From the NCBI GenBank assembly GCA_029718625.1, contig CM056383.1, forward strand, positions 17,508,722 through 17,572,721: a stretch of 64,000 nucleotides of DNA. Direction: 5' to 3'. Positions within the stretch are counted from its first letter, which is position 1; each line of letters begins with the position of its first letter. The position numbers and the translations under genes were made by a program. Of this stretch, positions 12,583 through 50,727 are shown one piece after another. This DNA comes from Synaphobranchus kaupii (Eukaryota; Chordata; Actinopteri; Anguilliformes; Synaphobranchidae). The notes under the pieces were generated by a model. It was not told where the DNA came from. It was given only the letters and a program-made list of their open reading frames with translations, and searched no databases.

Positions 12583-14901
12583 CTTTACATTTGTTTATTT
12601 ACTACTGTTGGTAGTAATCTGTTCATTTTATCTTTTGTATCACTTAACGCTAGGGGGTTACGAAACAATGTTAAGCGTAAAGCTTTATTTCTTTTTGCTA
12701 AACAGTTTAGATCAGATTTCTTATATTTGCAGGAGTCTCATTCTATCTCAGATGATGCCAGTTATTGGAGATCTCAATGGGGAAACTCTATATGGCTCTC
12801 TCATGGTACAGAACGCTCAGCTGGGGCAGCCACTTTAAAGAATAGGTTTAATGGTGATGTCTTACTTACACAATGTGATCCAGATGGTCACTTCATATGT
12901 CAAGCAATTAAATGCAACGACCAAGTCTTCATAGTGACTAATGTTTATGGATATAACACAAAAAGGGAAAATGATAGTCTTATTTTGTCTATAGAGAACA
13001 TATTGATTAGCTGGTTAGATAAATTCACAAATGCCACTTTATTGTTAGGTGGGGATTTTAACACAGTTTTGGATGGAAATTTGGATAAATGGCCTCCTGG
13101 TCAAATAAATAGATCCAATACTAATCTCAAAGCCTTTATGGATAGATTTAAGCTTGTAGATATATGGAGAGTGAAGTATCCTAACAATAATTCATATACA
13201 TGGAGCAATAAAACAGGATCAAGTCAGTCAAGGATAGATTTTTGGCTTATTTCGGAAAATTTTAATAAAGATAGCATTGATGTAGAGATATATCCCACGC
13301 CTCTTACAGATCATAAGGCTATATACGTTAAACTCAAAATGTCCACCCTTAAAACAGGTGCTTCTCAATCTGTATATTGGAAACTTAATAGCTCTTTATT
13401 ACATAATGTTGAAGCAAAACAAGAAGTCAAAGATCTAATTTCATATTTTTGGTCCAAAGCTAAAGAAGAAAAACGATTTGGGACTAATTGGGAACTATTA
13501 AAATTTGAGATTGGTAAATTTTTTAGAAAATATGGTAGTTTTAAAGCTAAAGCCAGAAGAGCAGAAGAGGAAAAGGTAGTAACAAGGATAAACTGTTTAT
13601 CTCATAAAAACCTAGACACACTATCCCAGGAGGACAAATTGGAACTAGCTAATCTGCAAATTAAACTGGATGAACTATACAGTCAAAAAGCAAAAGGTGC
13701 ATTTATCAGGTCCAGAACAAAATGGCTTGAAGAAGGGGAGCAAAATTCGCACTATTTTTTTAATTTAGAAAAACATCATTCCAATAATAATAGCATTAGT
13801 AGACTAAATATTGATGGGGTTATTACAGATGACCACAATATAATATCCAAGTATTGTAGTAACTTTTATCAAAACTTATATAACTCTAAGTTTTGCCAAG
13901 CATCAGCTGATACCTTTCTGAACTCTCTGACAGTTAAATCTATAGAAACATGTGATATGGAGTTTTGTGATAAACCTTTCACACAAGAGGAGATAAAGAT
14001 TGCAATTAATTGTCTAAAAAACAACAAATCACCAGGCACGGATGGACTAATCTCTGAATTCTACAAATCATTTATTAATGAACTGACTCCTTTCTTGTTT
14101 GAGGTCTTTGTAGAAAGTTTAGAAAGGGAACATCTCCCAACTACCATGACTCAGGGTTTGACCACATTAATACCCAAACCTAATAAAGACTCATTGCTTA
14201 TTGACAATTGGCGACCGATTTGTTTGCTAAATAATGATTACAAGATATTTGCCCTGATATTGGCTAAAAGACTTAAGATGGTGTTGGACTCGATAATTGA
14301 AGAAACGCAATCAGGGTTTATGTCAAGGAGGCATATAATAAATAACATCAGGCTGGTTTTGGATATTTTGGATTACCCGGAGTTGTTTGAGGATGATGGG
14401 TTTGTTTTATTTTTGGACTTCTATAAGGCCTTCGATACGGTGGAGCATCAGTTCATTTTACAATCGTTAGAGAAATTTGGATTTGGTAATTATTTTGCGA
14501 CAGCTATCAAAACTCTTTACAAGAATAGTAATAGTTCTGTTAAATTAATGGGTGGTACATCCCCTAGATTTAGTCTGTCGAGAGGAATTAGACAAGGTTG
14601 CCCCGCCTCCCCATATCTCTTCCTGATCATAGCTCAGCTTTTAGCGGACCATATCAGATCTAGTGCTGTGAAAGGTATCTCTTTAATTGATAGAGAGTTA
14701 ACCATGACTCAGCTGGCAGATGATACCACACTGTTCTTAAAAAATGAAAGCCAAATTTCTGTCGCAATTGAAGTTATTAAAGAGTTCTCAAAAGCCTCTG
14801 GTCTATCTTTAAATATTAATAAATGTGAGCTCCTGGCCATTAAGGAGTGCTCTAAATCCAATTTCCAATTTTATTTTTTATACAGGGAAAAAAGATATTA
14901 G
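12583..14901 (+). pseudogene. L1 ORF2, endonuclease and reverse transcriptase part
   Basis: The frame is open from 12583, with the first ATG at 12727, but endonuclease homology starts earlier (SLNARGL at about 12640). The APE endonuclease shows LQESH, GGDFNTVLDG, SRIDFWLIS and LTDHKAI. Reverse transcriptase follows, with NNKSPGTDG, NWRPICLLNNDYKI, FLDFYKAFDTVEH, RQGCPASPYLF and LADDTTLF, which replaces the usual Y/F-ADD. Several of these features match Tx1-like fish L1s. The frame ends after RT at 14901, where about 100 foreign-looking bases (14880-14990) interrupt it, so the enzyme would lack its C-terminal domain. Confidence 0.85.
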
Positions 14902-15006
14902 TACATAAAAGTCCTAACATCTTTGGGCCCTACTCAGTACATTACTGTTTTACAGAGGGTTCCCTGTCCTACAGCATAGGGAAAGAAAAAAAAATCTACC
15001 ATCTAT

Positions 15007-16506
15007 AATATCCCAATAAAAAACGAGATTCAATATTTGGGCATATTAATTACTAAGGATCAACAGAGGAGAACTGATGTAAATTTTAACCCCATTATAC
15101 AAAAAACTAAAAGAAAATTGAACCAATGGCTCTTGAGGGACCTTTCGCTGAGAGGCAGAATATTAATTACTAAAGCAGAAGGAATCTCCCGACTGACATA
15201 TGCAGCTTTGGCTCTTCATCTTGACAGCAAATCACTTAAAGAGATTGACAAAATGCTCTTCAACTTCGTTTGGAAAAATAGAACACATTATTTGAAGAAA
15301 ACAGTTCTTATGAACTCCTATGAAAAGGGTGGGCTTAATTTTTTAGATTTCTCTACATTAAATAATACATTTAAAATAAATTGGCTAAAACATTTTTTTA
15401 GAAATCCTACCTCCATTTGGTACGCTATACCTCTCCATATACTATCTAAGTTGGGTGGCTTAAACTTTCTCCTTGTTTGTAACTATAATATTGATAGAAT
15501 ACCTGTTAAAATGGCTGCTTTTCACCGCCAGGCTTTCTTATCATGGTCTCTCATCTACAAACACAATTTCTCACCTCATAATTACTTTATATGGAATAAC
15601 AAGGACATCTTATTCAGGCACAAATCTCTCTTCATGGAATCTTGGTTTAACAATAATATTGTGTCGGTAAGTCAGTTATTTAATAAGGATGGTCTTCTCT
15701 TTACTTATGAAGAGTTTTTGTTAGAATATAATATACCTGTAACACCTGTGGATTACGCAAAAGTCTTTGGTGCAATACCCTCTGGAGTTTGTATGCTGTT
15801 CAAATCTCAACCGAGGTTTGTTGCTCAACAGATGCCCTTGTTATCGCCAGCAGACTCTCCCATAGGCAAAATTTGTTTTTCTGGTCATTCTCGTAACAAC
15901 AATAAGTCTATAAGAGCTCTGTTCCAAACTGATATTACTACATTGCCATATGTGATCTCATATTGGAATCAATTTGTGGATGATATTGTATGGAAGAAGG
16001 CCTGGCTTTTACCTAATCGGTATTTAGTTACAAATAAAGTTAAAGAAATCTCTTTTAAACTAATTCATAAATTCTATCCAGCTAAAAACTATATAAAAAA
16101 AAGATTTAAAAAGGAAATTGATGTGAGTTGTAGTTTCTGTGGTGAATATGAAGAGACTGTTGTTCATTTATTCTGGCATTGCCCTGTTGTAAGAAATTTC
16201 TGGCAGAAATTGTGTGATTTTATTTCGGATAATATTGATACTGATTTTGTTATGCTTTGGAGGAATGTATTGGTTGGTCTCTGGAAAAATGATAACATAC
16301 AGAAAAAAATGCACATATACATGATCAACTTTATAATTATTATGGCCAAATTTCATATACACAAATGTAAATTCACAAACAGGAAACCATGCTTTATTGC
16401 TTTTGACAAAGAGATCAAACAATACATTCAATCAATCCGATACTCTTTAAAACCAAAGGCAGTTAGGACTATGTCTGCTTGCACTAAGTTTAACATATTT
16501 CTATAG
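15007..16506 (+). pseudogene. L1 ORF2, C-terminal part
   Basis: This frame continues the L1 protein after the break: QYLGILITKDQQ, a long thumb/linker region, then a Cys/His knuckle near residue 370 of this piece (CSFCGEYEETVVHLFWHC). It stops at 16504-16506 just before the A-rich 3' end. The first ATG (15037) is an accident of the break; the natural reading enters from upstream. Confidence 0.8.
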
Positions 16507-16699
16507 ATATTTTTATACTATACACCCCCTAGCGTTGTTTTGTATGACATAATATACTTTGTGTTTTATTTTTGTTTTGTTTGCATTACTCTTGCAATTT
16601 GAATGTATGAATAGATAAATGACATTTTTGTACATGTCCGATTGTTTCAATAAAGAAAGTAAAAAAAATAAAAAAAAATAAAAATAAAAGAAGAATACT

Positions 16700-17377
16700 G
16701 CCGAAAACGTGTCACACACAATTTTTTGATTTTTTAAAGCACAGCAACAATATCAGCAGTATTCCCCATACTGCTTAGAAACGGACGCATGAGTAAGCGT
16801 GAGAATGACTGCCTAGTTTAATAAAATGAGTTTTAAAAGACACAAATTCCACTTTCTGTTTCACAGCTACAGATTTATGAGAAGCTCAGGTAAGAACTAC
16901 TGGCTCATTACTTATATATTATGCTGATTACAATGATCATAATTCCTCACATCGAGATTACTTGTTTTTGGCAAAGTCTGATAAGTTTTGAGAATGTATT
17001 GTAAGTATTGATTTGATTGCATATGAGTAAAATCATGTTATTGTTACCATGTTAACAAAAATGTTTGTAATAGTGTGCTGATTTCATGAAATTTATGGAA
17101 AGTAAACATTTAATAAGAGGTCATTATTTATACTTTTATTATAATTATTACATTTCATCAATATATAATTAAAATGCCGGTGTAAGAAATTAATACAAAC
17201 CCCCACCCCCCCCTCCATAATAGGCTACATATGTGTTACATTCAGGCAGTGAGGACCTGACAGCCACAAACAAGCTCATAAGACGGCATATAGAATGAGC
17301 ACAGCTTCCCTCAGCTACAGTGAGCACAGTCTCTATTGGCTATAATTACTTCTTCACCCGCTATAATAAGCACAGGC
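16700..17377. other. No recognisable gene
   Basis: AT-rich sequence upstream of paox. No conserved promoter can be pointed to with confidence. Confidence 0.5.
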
Positions 17378-18206
17378 CAGGCCCCCCAGAAATCCACGGT
17401 AAAAATGTTACAATTCTGCGGTGGTTTTTTTAGATTCTGAAATATTCTGCACCCATAAAAAAAGTCATGTTAAAGATTATTTAATATGACTTCAATGACT
17501 TTATGACTAATATGGGACAACTTAGGCTTGTCACAGCTAGGCTTGTCACAGTGTTCGTTTTAACCAGTGGCATAGAGTGAGCCTATACCGTTACACATTA
17601 GCCTATTTAAAAATGTGGATACATGCAATTACTCTTCATTGTCCACACACACAATATTCATGGAAAATCTGAAATAAGCAGATACTGTAATTAAAATGAT
17701 CTTGAAGAGCAGAGTTAAAGATGGCCTTTTTTGCAAGGTTGTGCTGAAAGCTAACGCAGTTAACATGAGCAGTGTATATTTTTTAGTTAAGTGTACTAGT
17801 GATAAAAAACTATTTTTCTAAATTGAATTTATTGTTTAATCTCCCTACTGTGAAGAAAGAAGCTCTATGTTTACCTGCCAATGGATCACTCAGATCGTTG
17901 GCACACTTGTTCATCAAGGAAAATGAATTAAAACGGGTTGAGACCAAAGTTTTATACTGGTAATACCATTGTTTTAGAGGGAAGTAAGAACCTCGCCATC
18001 GCTTGCAGCTGTAGTCTTAAAAAACACAGAGCAACAACACCAACAACGACAAGTGCTAGGATACAAAACTAAGCTGTGGGGTAAATATGTGTGGGGTAAA
18101 TATGCATTTTCTGCATGATTACGCGGCCTCTCTAATTTTCAGTGGAACATTCCGTTTTTGGTGAAAAATTCCGCGATCACGGAATCGCAGATTTCTGGGG
18201 GCACTG
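17378..18206. mobile_element. hAT-like non-autonomous element
   Basis: The ends are inverted repeats: CAGGCCCCCCAGAAATC at 17378 and GATTTCTGGGGGCACTG ending at 18206. These are CAG...CTG termini typical of hAT. The flanks share ACAGGC but a full 8-base duplication is not intact. No transposase reading. Confidence 0.6.
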
Positions 18207-18368
18207 ACAGGCTCTATCAGCTACAATGAGCACATCATCAGCTATAGAACAAGTACCAGGACAGTATTAATAGGCCTAGTGTTTGCTATTATACAGTGTT
18301 CATATTGTACTGTACTGTGATATTTTCTCCAGCTTTGCAGTAATACAGGTGGCTTGTAAAGTAGAACC

Positions 18369-43593
<25,225 letters not shown>

Positions 43594-44404
43594 TACAACA
43601 CTGGATTTCAAGCACATATATCACTTGTTTCATGACTTTAGTAAAGGTTAATTAGGGCTGTCATAACTCATAATTAACGATTTGTAATGATTACATTTTA
43701 CACAATCGCCTTTTCTTATTTTGGCTGTGAAGGTCCCAATAAGTGCAGATCTATGACCAGATTTCCCATGATCTCTTTAACCACTGTAAGGTAGGCTAAA
43801 TCTGATCCTGACAGTAACTGCGCTAGCTAAAGCAGATTGCGCAGTATGCTAATGGAGACAAGAAATAAAATTGGGCTTTTGAAAGGCTTTAAAAATGTTT
43901 CCAAATGGATCGCTTGACAAAACTAAGTCTAGGAGTTCCAATATCACAGAAGCACTGCGATTTTAAAATACCAACAGCAAGCAAAAACATTTAGTGACAG
44001 AGTTAGCGACTACCTAACAGGTTGACCACAGCTATCGTCAAATGGATTGCTACACGACTGCAAACCGATTAACACTGGCAGACACTGATATGGATGTTCT
44101 GTAAATAGCATATGCCGACCGACATACACAGCGGTGCTACAATTGTAACAACGAAAAACAACTGCATAAATCGTTAATATCTGCAGTATTTTCCAGGACA
44201 ACACACTTGGTTCAAAAGAGCATATCATACATTGATGTTTAAACCATAGGTTTAAACCAGCAACCAATTAGGGAACTTGTTTCTTTTTAGTTTATTGCCA
44301 AAAACGGTATGCATACGCAATTGGATGAGTGGTCTCGTCATGTTTTAAATACGGTTATTTTGTCTATGTCAAGAAACCTTTTTCAGCCAATTATGATTTT
44401 TGTA

Positions 44405-44475
44405 GGCTTTACATTACAATTATTTGGCAGACGCTTTCATCCAAAGTGACATAGCTACAATAAGTGCATATTGAA
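44405..44475 (+). repeat. Fish SINE/LINE tail fragment
   Basis: Contains tttacattacaattatttgg and cagacgctttcatccaaagt, the widespread fish core motif ending in a tacaataagtgcat-type word. Confidence 0.6.
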
Positions 44476-44534
44476 GGTATTTCAACCTTTACGTCATTTG
44501 TTGGTTAGTTACTAATCATTTGTGAGGTTGAAAC

Positions 44535-45075
44535 ATGGGCCGTGTCCGAATACGATCCCTACACCCTTTTGAGGGCGCATATTTGAGTCCCCTTCGTCAA
44601 AAAGCTTTTGAGTGGGCCATTTTTTTCTCACAAATGGGGGCACTTAAAATACAAGGATGAACCCCTTATTTCTGGGGTTTTGTTGAGGGAATTCGGGGGT
44701 GTGTCCCAATATTCTTCACTCCCCAACTCCCTTCCTCGGGTGTGTCCCAATAGTCGAAAAATGCACCCTCCCTTCCTCCGCTACCACCTCCTCTACTCCT
44801 TGCCCCGGAAACAGATCGTTGTGTTTTAATCTAATGTTGCTGAATACATCTTAATTACGTATTAATGGTTAAATATTAATTCATGTCTCGACGCAAACAG
44901 CAATGTTAAGTACGTTGTATACTGTACATGTAAATAATTGTACTCAAAAAGTTCAGGCAGTTTTGCATACTTCCGGGTAGGAGAGGAGTGGTAGTGGGGG
45001 AGTGGAGGAAGGGAGGGCACATAGTGCTTGCAAAGTGAGGGGAAAGGGCACATAGTGGACAGGGAACAGGGGGCA
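44535..45075 (+). repeat. Dispersed non-autonomous repeat, second copy
   Basis: 44540-44700 matches 9475-9665 in reverse complement; 44750-44880 matches 10010-10130. So two repeats that lie close together at 9.5-10.1 kb are also together here. Confidence 0.65.
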
Positions 45076-46130
45076 AACTTGCGGTTTCGTTGCTTATAAT
45101 GTCCGTGAGTAATCGATACAAGTTAAATCTATGGTAACTTGGAACCAATGGTATGTATTTTGGTTTAATGAGGACAACCATCAAAGAGCAAACAAAAAAA
45201 CGATTCAAGAATTTACTTACGTGGGTGAAAAACTGTAGCGTCACTCTCCTACAGTTGTTTCACGTATGACGTATACATGATCCATATGAAAACGAGAAAG
45301 CCGCTAAATTGAAACTCCTTAAACACGCAACGGCTGTTGCAGCAACAGTGCCTTGTGAAAAACTATTATCCACTGATAATGTTAACAGACTAATTTGTCT
45401 CAGCAACTGGGAAAAAGAAAAGAAATAGAAAGTGACCTTACATTGTGGCTCAGGTTTTTGAAATGATGGGGACAATACAGTAGCCTACCTCAGTTCACTT
45501 TAATGATCAAGTGATTTTTTTTCAATAATCCATCTTAAATATTATTTTCATTGTGCATTACCACTGTGTTTTGTACAGTGCAGTATCTTGATATAGCAGA
45601 TCGTTTTGAGGAAGATTGTGTTCATTGTGTTCCATCTTATCTTAAAGTTTACTGACAACAAAATAATGCTGTAAAAAATGTACCTCCAAAGTGTGATTAA
45701 ATATGTGATTAATCATGATTAATCATCAGAATTGTGAGATTAATCACGATTAAAAATGTAATGGATTGACAGCACTAGTTTAAATATATAAGTATGGATA
45801 ATATTAATTATGCATAATCACACTATCACACATAGTGGTCTTCTCAGGGTATAATAATAAGTGCATCATTTTTTTACATGTAATTTTCTCAATGTATAAT
45901 AAAGAAGTGATTGTTCATCTCAAACATGAAATTTGTTTTTGTGAAATGTGTACATACCAAGGTTTGATATTTTTATTTATAGCCACATTATATTTATTTT
46001 TTTACAATCCAGGGCTGTATATATTCAAATTCTGTTGTCGCAGAATTTACCTATGACACAATAAAACATTTTCTATTTAGTCACTGAGTTTTGTAGATAA
46101 TAGCAGTTGCTATTTGACCAAATGACAAGC

Positions 46131-46152
46131 AAACACACACACACACACATAG
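46131..46152. repeat. (CA)n microsatellite
   Basis: About 10 CA repeats. Confidence 0.9.
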
Positions 46153-46270
46153 GCAATGTAAGTTTATAGACATTCTTTATTTGGCTAAAGATGTTTACGC
46201 ATTTAATACAAGAATCAAGAAGCTAGATAACTGGCTCGGTGCTAGGAGCAGCTTCGTATCTGACATAACG

Positions 46271-46690
46271 TTAAAGGGATAGTTCGGAATTTTGGACATA
46301 ATGTCTCAATTACGATTTACCCATGATGTAATTGATTGATGGAAACCATTTTCAGATAATTCCATACTGTCCCTTGTTTTGGACATACACATATTGCTAA
46401 TGCTAGTGCAACTCTAAGGGTAACTGCTAGCATCCACTACCAAACGCACTTAAACACTCCACAGTGCACCCAAAGCAAATAAAATAGGACAACAGTCTAT
46501 CGGGGTTATTTTGAGTGTTTATACCATCATTTTTGAAGTCAAACTATCGTTGAATCCTTTACTTTGTGCTGACCTATATTCTCTGTGGAAGTACTGCGGC
46601 TGAGCGAACGTGTTGTTGTAGTCGACCAGTCGCTCTGCCGCCGTACGTCCACAGAGAATATAGGTCAGCACAAAGTAAAGGATTCAACGA
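46271..46690 (+). mobile_element. One-armed copy of the TTAA palindromic MITE
   Basis: TTAAAGGGATAGTTCGGAAT at 46271 begins a match to 20503-20990. The second arm is lost after about 46690. Confidence 0.8.
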
Positions 46691-46959
46691 CCAGATTCTG
46701 GTCTGCTTATTTTCTTCCTGTGGTCTGCTTCACAGCCCCGCCCACAACATGCTTTAACCCAGAGATTTCCCTCTCCGTCTCAATACCCACTCTGGTATAA
46801 ACACAGTGCATGGTGCAGTATTTCTCTCACAGGAGCTCTTTCCATGATTGTTACCAATTAAGCGTGGCCTTTTCGCGATATCTTTCTAAAAAAAGTTACT
46901 TACTGCAACTTTAAAAGAGCAATATATCAGTCCAAAGGCATGCAGGTTAGGCTAATAAC

Positions 46960-47125
46960 CCATAGGTATGAGAGTGTGAGTGAATGGTGTGTGTGCCCTG
47001 CGATAGATTGGCGACCTGTCCTGAGTGTATTCCTGCTTCTCACCCAATGCATGCTGGGATAGGCTCCAGCCCCCCCGCGACCCTGACCAGGAATAAGCGG
47101 TTAGATGATGGATGGATGGATGGAA
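46960..47125 (+). repeat. Fish retroposon 3' end with (GATG)n tail
   Basis: Contains gcgatagattggcgacctgt, atgctgggataggctccagc and a (GGAT)n tail at about 47105-47125, a very common fish SINE/RTE-type 3' end. Confidence 0.7.
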
Positions 47126-47697
47126 TATATAATTTAAAGCCCCATCTAGTGTTCACAAGGGATAACTTCAATCCCAACCCAAAGTATGACACTGCCTCGC
47201 TAGTTGATCTCGGACGAAACTCTGCCCCAGCAAGTGGTCACCAGAATCTATCACAGCCTGGTGCATGGTGGTGGTACATTATTGAACATAGTGTGATGGG
47301 AAGCTGGCTATTGTAGCATCCAAAATGTCAAGCGATGAGTCTTACATCAGAGAAGTAATGAATAATATATGTATATATATTGGCTAGTGCCCAGTGAATA
47401 TTTTTGTGTTAAAAAGTCAGTGAAATGCCCTCCATACGTTCAGGTGAAAACCCGGTTACATTTGGCTGAGAAGTGAACATTTTCTAGCCGACTAGGACGT
47501 AGCCAGACTAGATCCAGATAAACCAGAGCTATATTGGAATCAAAACATCTCCGAACCTAGATTTCCACCCCTTTAGACATCTAGATTCCGGCTTTTTCTC
47601 ACTAGGTGTCTTATGTGGGCTAGCTATGTACGGTGTTGTTCGATATGCATGATAGGACCTGCTAGACAGCTAACGGTAAAATTCTTCATTGTTTATG

Positions 47698-48450
47698 TAC
47701 AAACCCTAATTCCAAAAAAGTAGGGACAGTATGTAAAATGCACATAAAAGCAGAAAGCAATGATTTGTAAATTATCTTTTACATACAGTGCCCTCCACTA
47801 TTATTGGCACCCCTGGTAAAGATGAGTAAAAAGGGTTATAAAAAATTCACCGTTTGGTGAATTAGCTTAATCTCACACTGAAAAAATGACATCACTCTGC
47901 TGCCAGATATGCAGTAGATATGGATGGATCACTTTAAGGGTTGATGGATCACTTTAAGGGTTGATGGATCACTTTAAGGGTTGTTTCTCCTGACAAATGT
48001 TCATATTGAACTCAATGGAAAAAGTCAGGAGAAGAAACCCTTCAAGTTATCCATCCATGTCTACTGTATTTCTGGCAGCAGAGTGATGGTTTAAGGTTTC
48101 AAATGCAGAGATGTTATAGTATCGCTTGTAAGAGTACCTGAAAATAAGATATCAAGAGTCTTTTTATATCCTTTTATACCCAGTCATGATGGCGTCACCT
48201 GTTTGCCAGTGTTTTTTTAACTTCCCAGTCTTTTTTATTGCCATCCTAACTTTTTTGCAATGTGTTGCAAGCATCAAATTCAGAATTGGTGTATATTTAC
48301 AAAAATCTATAAAGTTTATAAGATAAAACTTTAAATATCTTTGTACTGTTTTCAATTAAATATATGTCAAAGAAAATTTACAAATCATTGCTTTCTGCTT
48401 TTATGTGCATTTTACATACTGTCCCAACTTTTTTGGAATTGGAGTTTGTA
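47698..48450. mobile_element. TIR element with nested MITEs
   Basis: Inverted ends of about 75 bases (acaaaccctaattccaaaaa at left; ttttttggaattggagtttg at right). Nested inside are a Tc1-like end (cagtgccctccactattatt, from about 47788) and a palindromic MITE (about 47885-48165) also present at 57300-57640. No transposase. Confidence 0.7.
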
Positions 48451-50670
48451 GCTTGATGAATCCTTTTCCAGTGAATTCATTCTGTAATTCTTCACTGTAA
48501 CTAACTGGCCACCATTTTATTTGTGAGAAAAATACGGGTGTGCTACTGGTTCAGGAGTGTTGTTGGAGGCCGTAACCCCGGTATCTGACATCAGAGGCAG
48601 ATATAAACAAAACATGATTTATGGACCGTAAAATATATTTGAAATGACAAATTCATAGTCAATATAATTTTTTTGAGGAAAAGCAATACTTTGCATCTTT
48701 CTGCAAGCTTTGTGGATGTCTTTATAAAATTAATTATCAACATGAAAAAAATGAGCTATAGTACCTTTAAATCCAGTACTAGTGCAAGATATACAGTTTA
48801 AGATGGTGTGCACTGTGAATAGAACTGTATAGCTGTAACTAGGGAGCGTTCACATGTTTGTCTCATGCCTCTTCACTATACACACCTGGAGGAAGCTGTA
48901 ACCAGGAAACCCAGAAAGCACTTGTGAAACGGTCATATGTATCATAACTGCACATCTCAGAAACAACTGGCTTAAATAGCATGAGGACGTCATGTGTGAA
49001 ATATCTCACTTGCAAAAATGGCCATGAGATAATCTGGTGTGCTAGCACCTCTGGCGTGCTCTTTCTGAAAAATCTCGTCTCATATGCTAATCCGAGAGCA
49101 TCTCAATTTCAGCTAAAAAATATGTCATTTGAGATGGTGTTTTACCCCCTCTTTCAGCACGGATTCAGATTTCTCCACCTTGGATGATTTCCTTCCTTTC
49201 CAGATGACCATCCTGATGCCACCCTGGTCCAGAGGGTAGCAGTCTTGCTATATAAAGAGACTGCTTATTACAGAGGAGATAGCAACTCTGGGAGAGTTGG
49301 GGAGGGGTAGCCATGGCTACAAAGTGCTGAATCCCCAATTAAAGGATAGTCTATAATCGCCTGTAAATGTACCCTGCAAGAATTAGTCACACAAGAGATA
49401 CTCTTTGAAAGGAGGCTGGTGTATTCTACGGGAAATTAACCCCAGGGATAGTGTTAGTGGGTTAGACACAGCCAGGTACATGTAATGTGAGGTAAAACAC
49501 TGATTGATTAGAGCAGAATTAGGCATAATTTCAATCTCTCATCAGTGATACAGAATAGCTCACTTCTGCTGCTTTCTGTCTTATTTTTCCCCCACAGCAT
49601 TCTGCACTGCTGCTGAAGTCATGCTTTGGTTTTGAGCTGTTCACTGCCTTGGTTTCATGTTGTCCACTCAGTAAAACATGTATTCAAGAATTTCTACACT
49701 TCCTTCATGATAGCCCTGCTGGTTCAACCGCACACACTTTCTGCTTTTACTTCTCATGATTTTGAAATATCTGCTCTCAAAATAGGTCCTGCTCAGGCTG
49801 TACTGTGACCTTCACATCCTGTTTTTTTTTTTTGGTTGTCAGCAAACTTACAACAGTAACAGTTTTATAGTTAAGTGCCAGTATTTTTAAGAAAGCTCCA
49901 GGTAACAGCACTGGATTTGATTGTCTTTGTTTTAAATAATTTTAAAGGACAGAGTTGTGGTGTATATACTTGTATCTGTTTTTTTTTTTAAATAACTTTT
50001 TTAAATTGCATTCACAGTAGGGGTGTGCTTTTCGACTAATTTCACTGACCTAAAGTTTTGTAAACGACTCACTGACTAGTCTGAAAATATAAGACTCGGA
50101 AAACAGTCAGAATTGGCATCACTAAGAAATCTATTAGGCATAACATGCTAAAAAAGATTGGCTTAGTCCAATAAGCCAATAAGCAAATATATTTGAAATG
50201 GGCATTCTGCAACGTGCAATATATGCCCAGATCCTTCAGATAATGCCTAGCTCTAGTTTGACTAACGTTAGTTGTCTCTTCAGAGCCGCGTTGTGCTTAA
50301 GATTTATGTTGGTGCCAGTAGTGAAGTTTTCTGTGATCATTTTTAAGGGAACTGCATTCTGAGTCTGAGTTTCACTGTCTCCCCTCTTTAAGGTGGTGTT
50401 GTATAAAGAAGTCAGATCAAAAGGTACCACATAATTAAATTAATAAATTTATTAATTATTAAATGGTAAGATAAAGCGTTTTTACATGCTGCTTCATCAT
50501 TGGAATGGCTGCCATTTTAAAGTTCTTATGCTACAAATGAACATTGCAGTATACACCTGTGGCAATAACATTTTTAGAAACCTTCTGCCAGTGCTTTCTG
50601 ACTGGACTTGCCAGTACATGTTTCAGTAGTATAAATTTAACCACATTATTTAATGCTCTGTAATATATTA
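48451..50670. other. Intergenic, no recognisable gene
   Basis: AT-rich sequence downstream of the integrin stop. A minus-strand AATAAA (50448-50453) is a candidate poly-A signal for it. No other structure is supported. Confidence 0.5.
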
Positions 50671-50727
50671 TCAATCCCCGCTGTGTATAGGGTTCATCAC
50701 TGTTGTTGTTGCATTCTTGAATATTTG
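50671..50727 (-). CDS. itgb2: itgb2 coding exon 15 (cytoplasmic tail end)
   Basis: Acceptor ctttttacag|; encodes [18 protein letters not shown] then TGA at 50671-50673. The TTT motif is kept, but the distal NPKF/NPKY is NPIH. Confidence 0.88.
   Translation of the reverse strand, partial: QIFKNATTTVMNPIHSGD

Larger units (their letters stand above)
12401..16691 (+). mobile_element. 5'-truncated L1 (Tx1/Swimmer-like) retrotransposon copy
   Basis: About 4.3 kb long, with an ORF2-like coding region, a poly-A tail with AATAAA near 16650-16690, and a candidate target-site duplication AGAATACT at 12393-12400 and 16692-16699. No ORF1 is seen, so the copy looks 5' truncated. The coding region is nearly intact but is broken once between RT and the C-terminal domain. 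Confidence 0.8.
43653..45777. mobile_element. hAT-like element with TAGGGCTGTCA ends
   Basis: The left end TAGGGCTGTCATAACTC and right end ...GGATTGACAGCACTA are the familiar inverted termini of vertebrate hAT copies, with the ATTAATCACGATTAA words inside the right end (45700-45760). The flanking duplication is not clear. No transposase is visible; other repeats are nested within. A possible paox poly-A signal AATAAA lies at 43864. Confidence 0.6.

Noticed and set aside
46566..46800. Short ORFs in the 46.5-46.8 kb MITE
   Set aside because: They lie in the palindromic MITE arm; no conserved protein.
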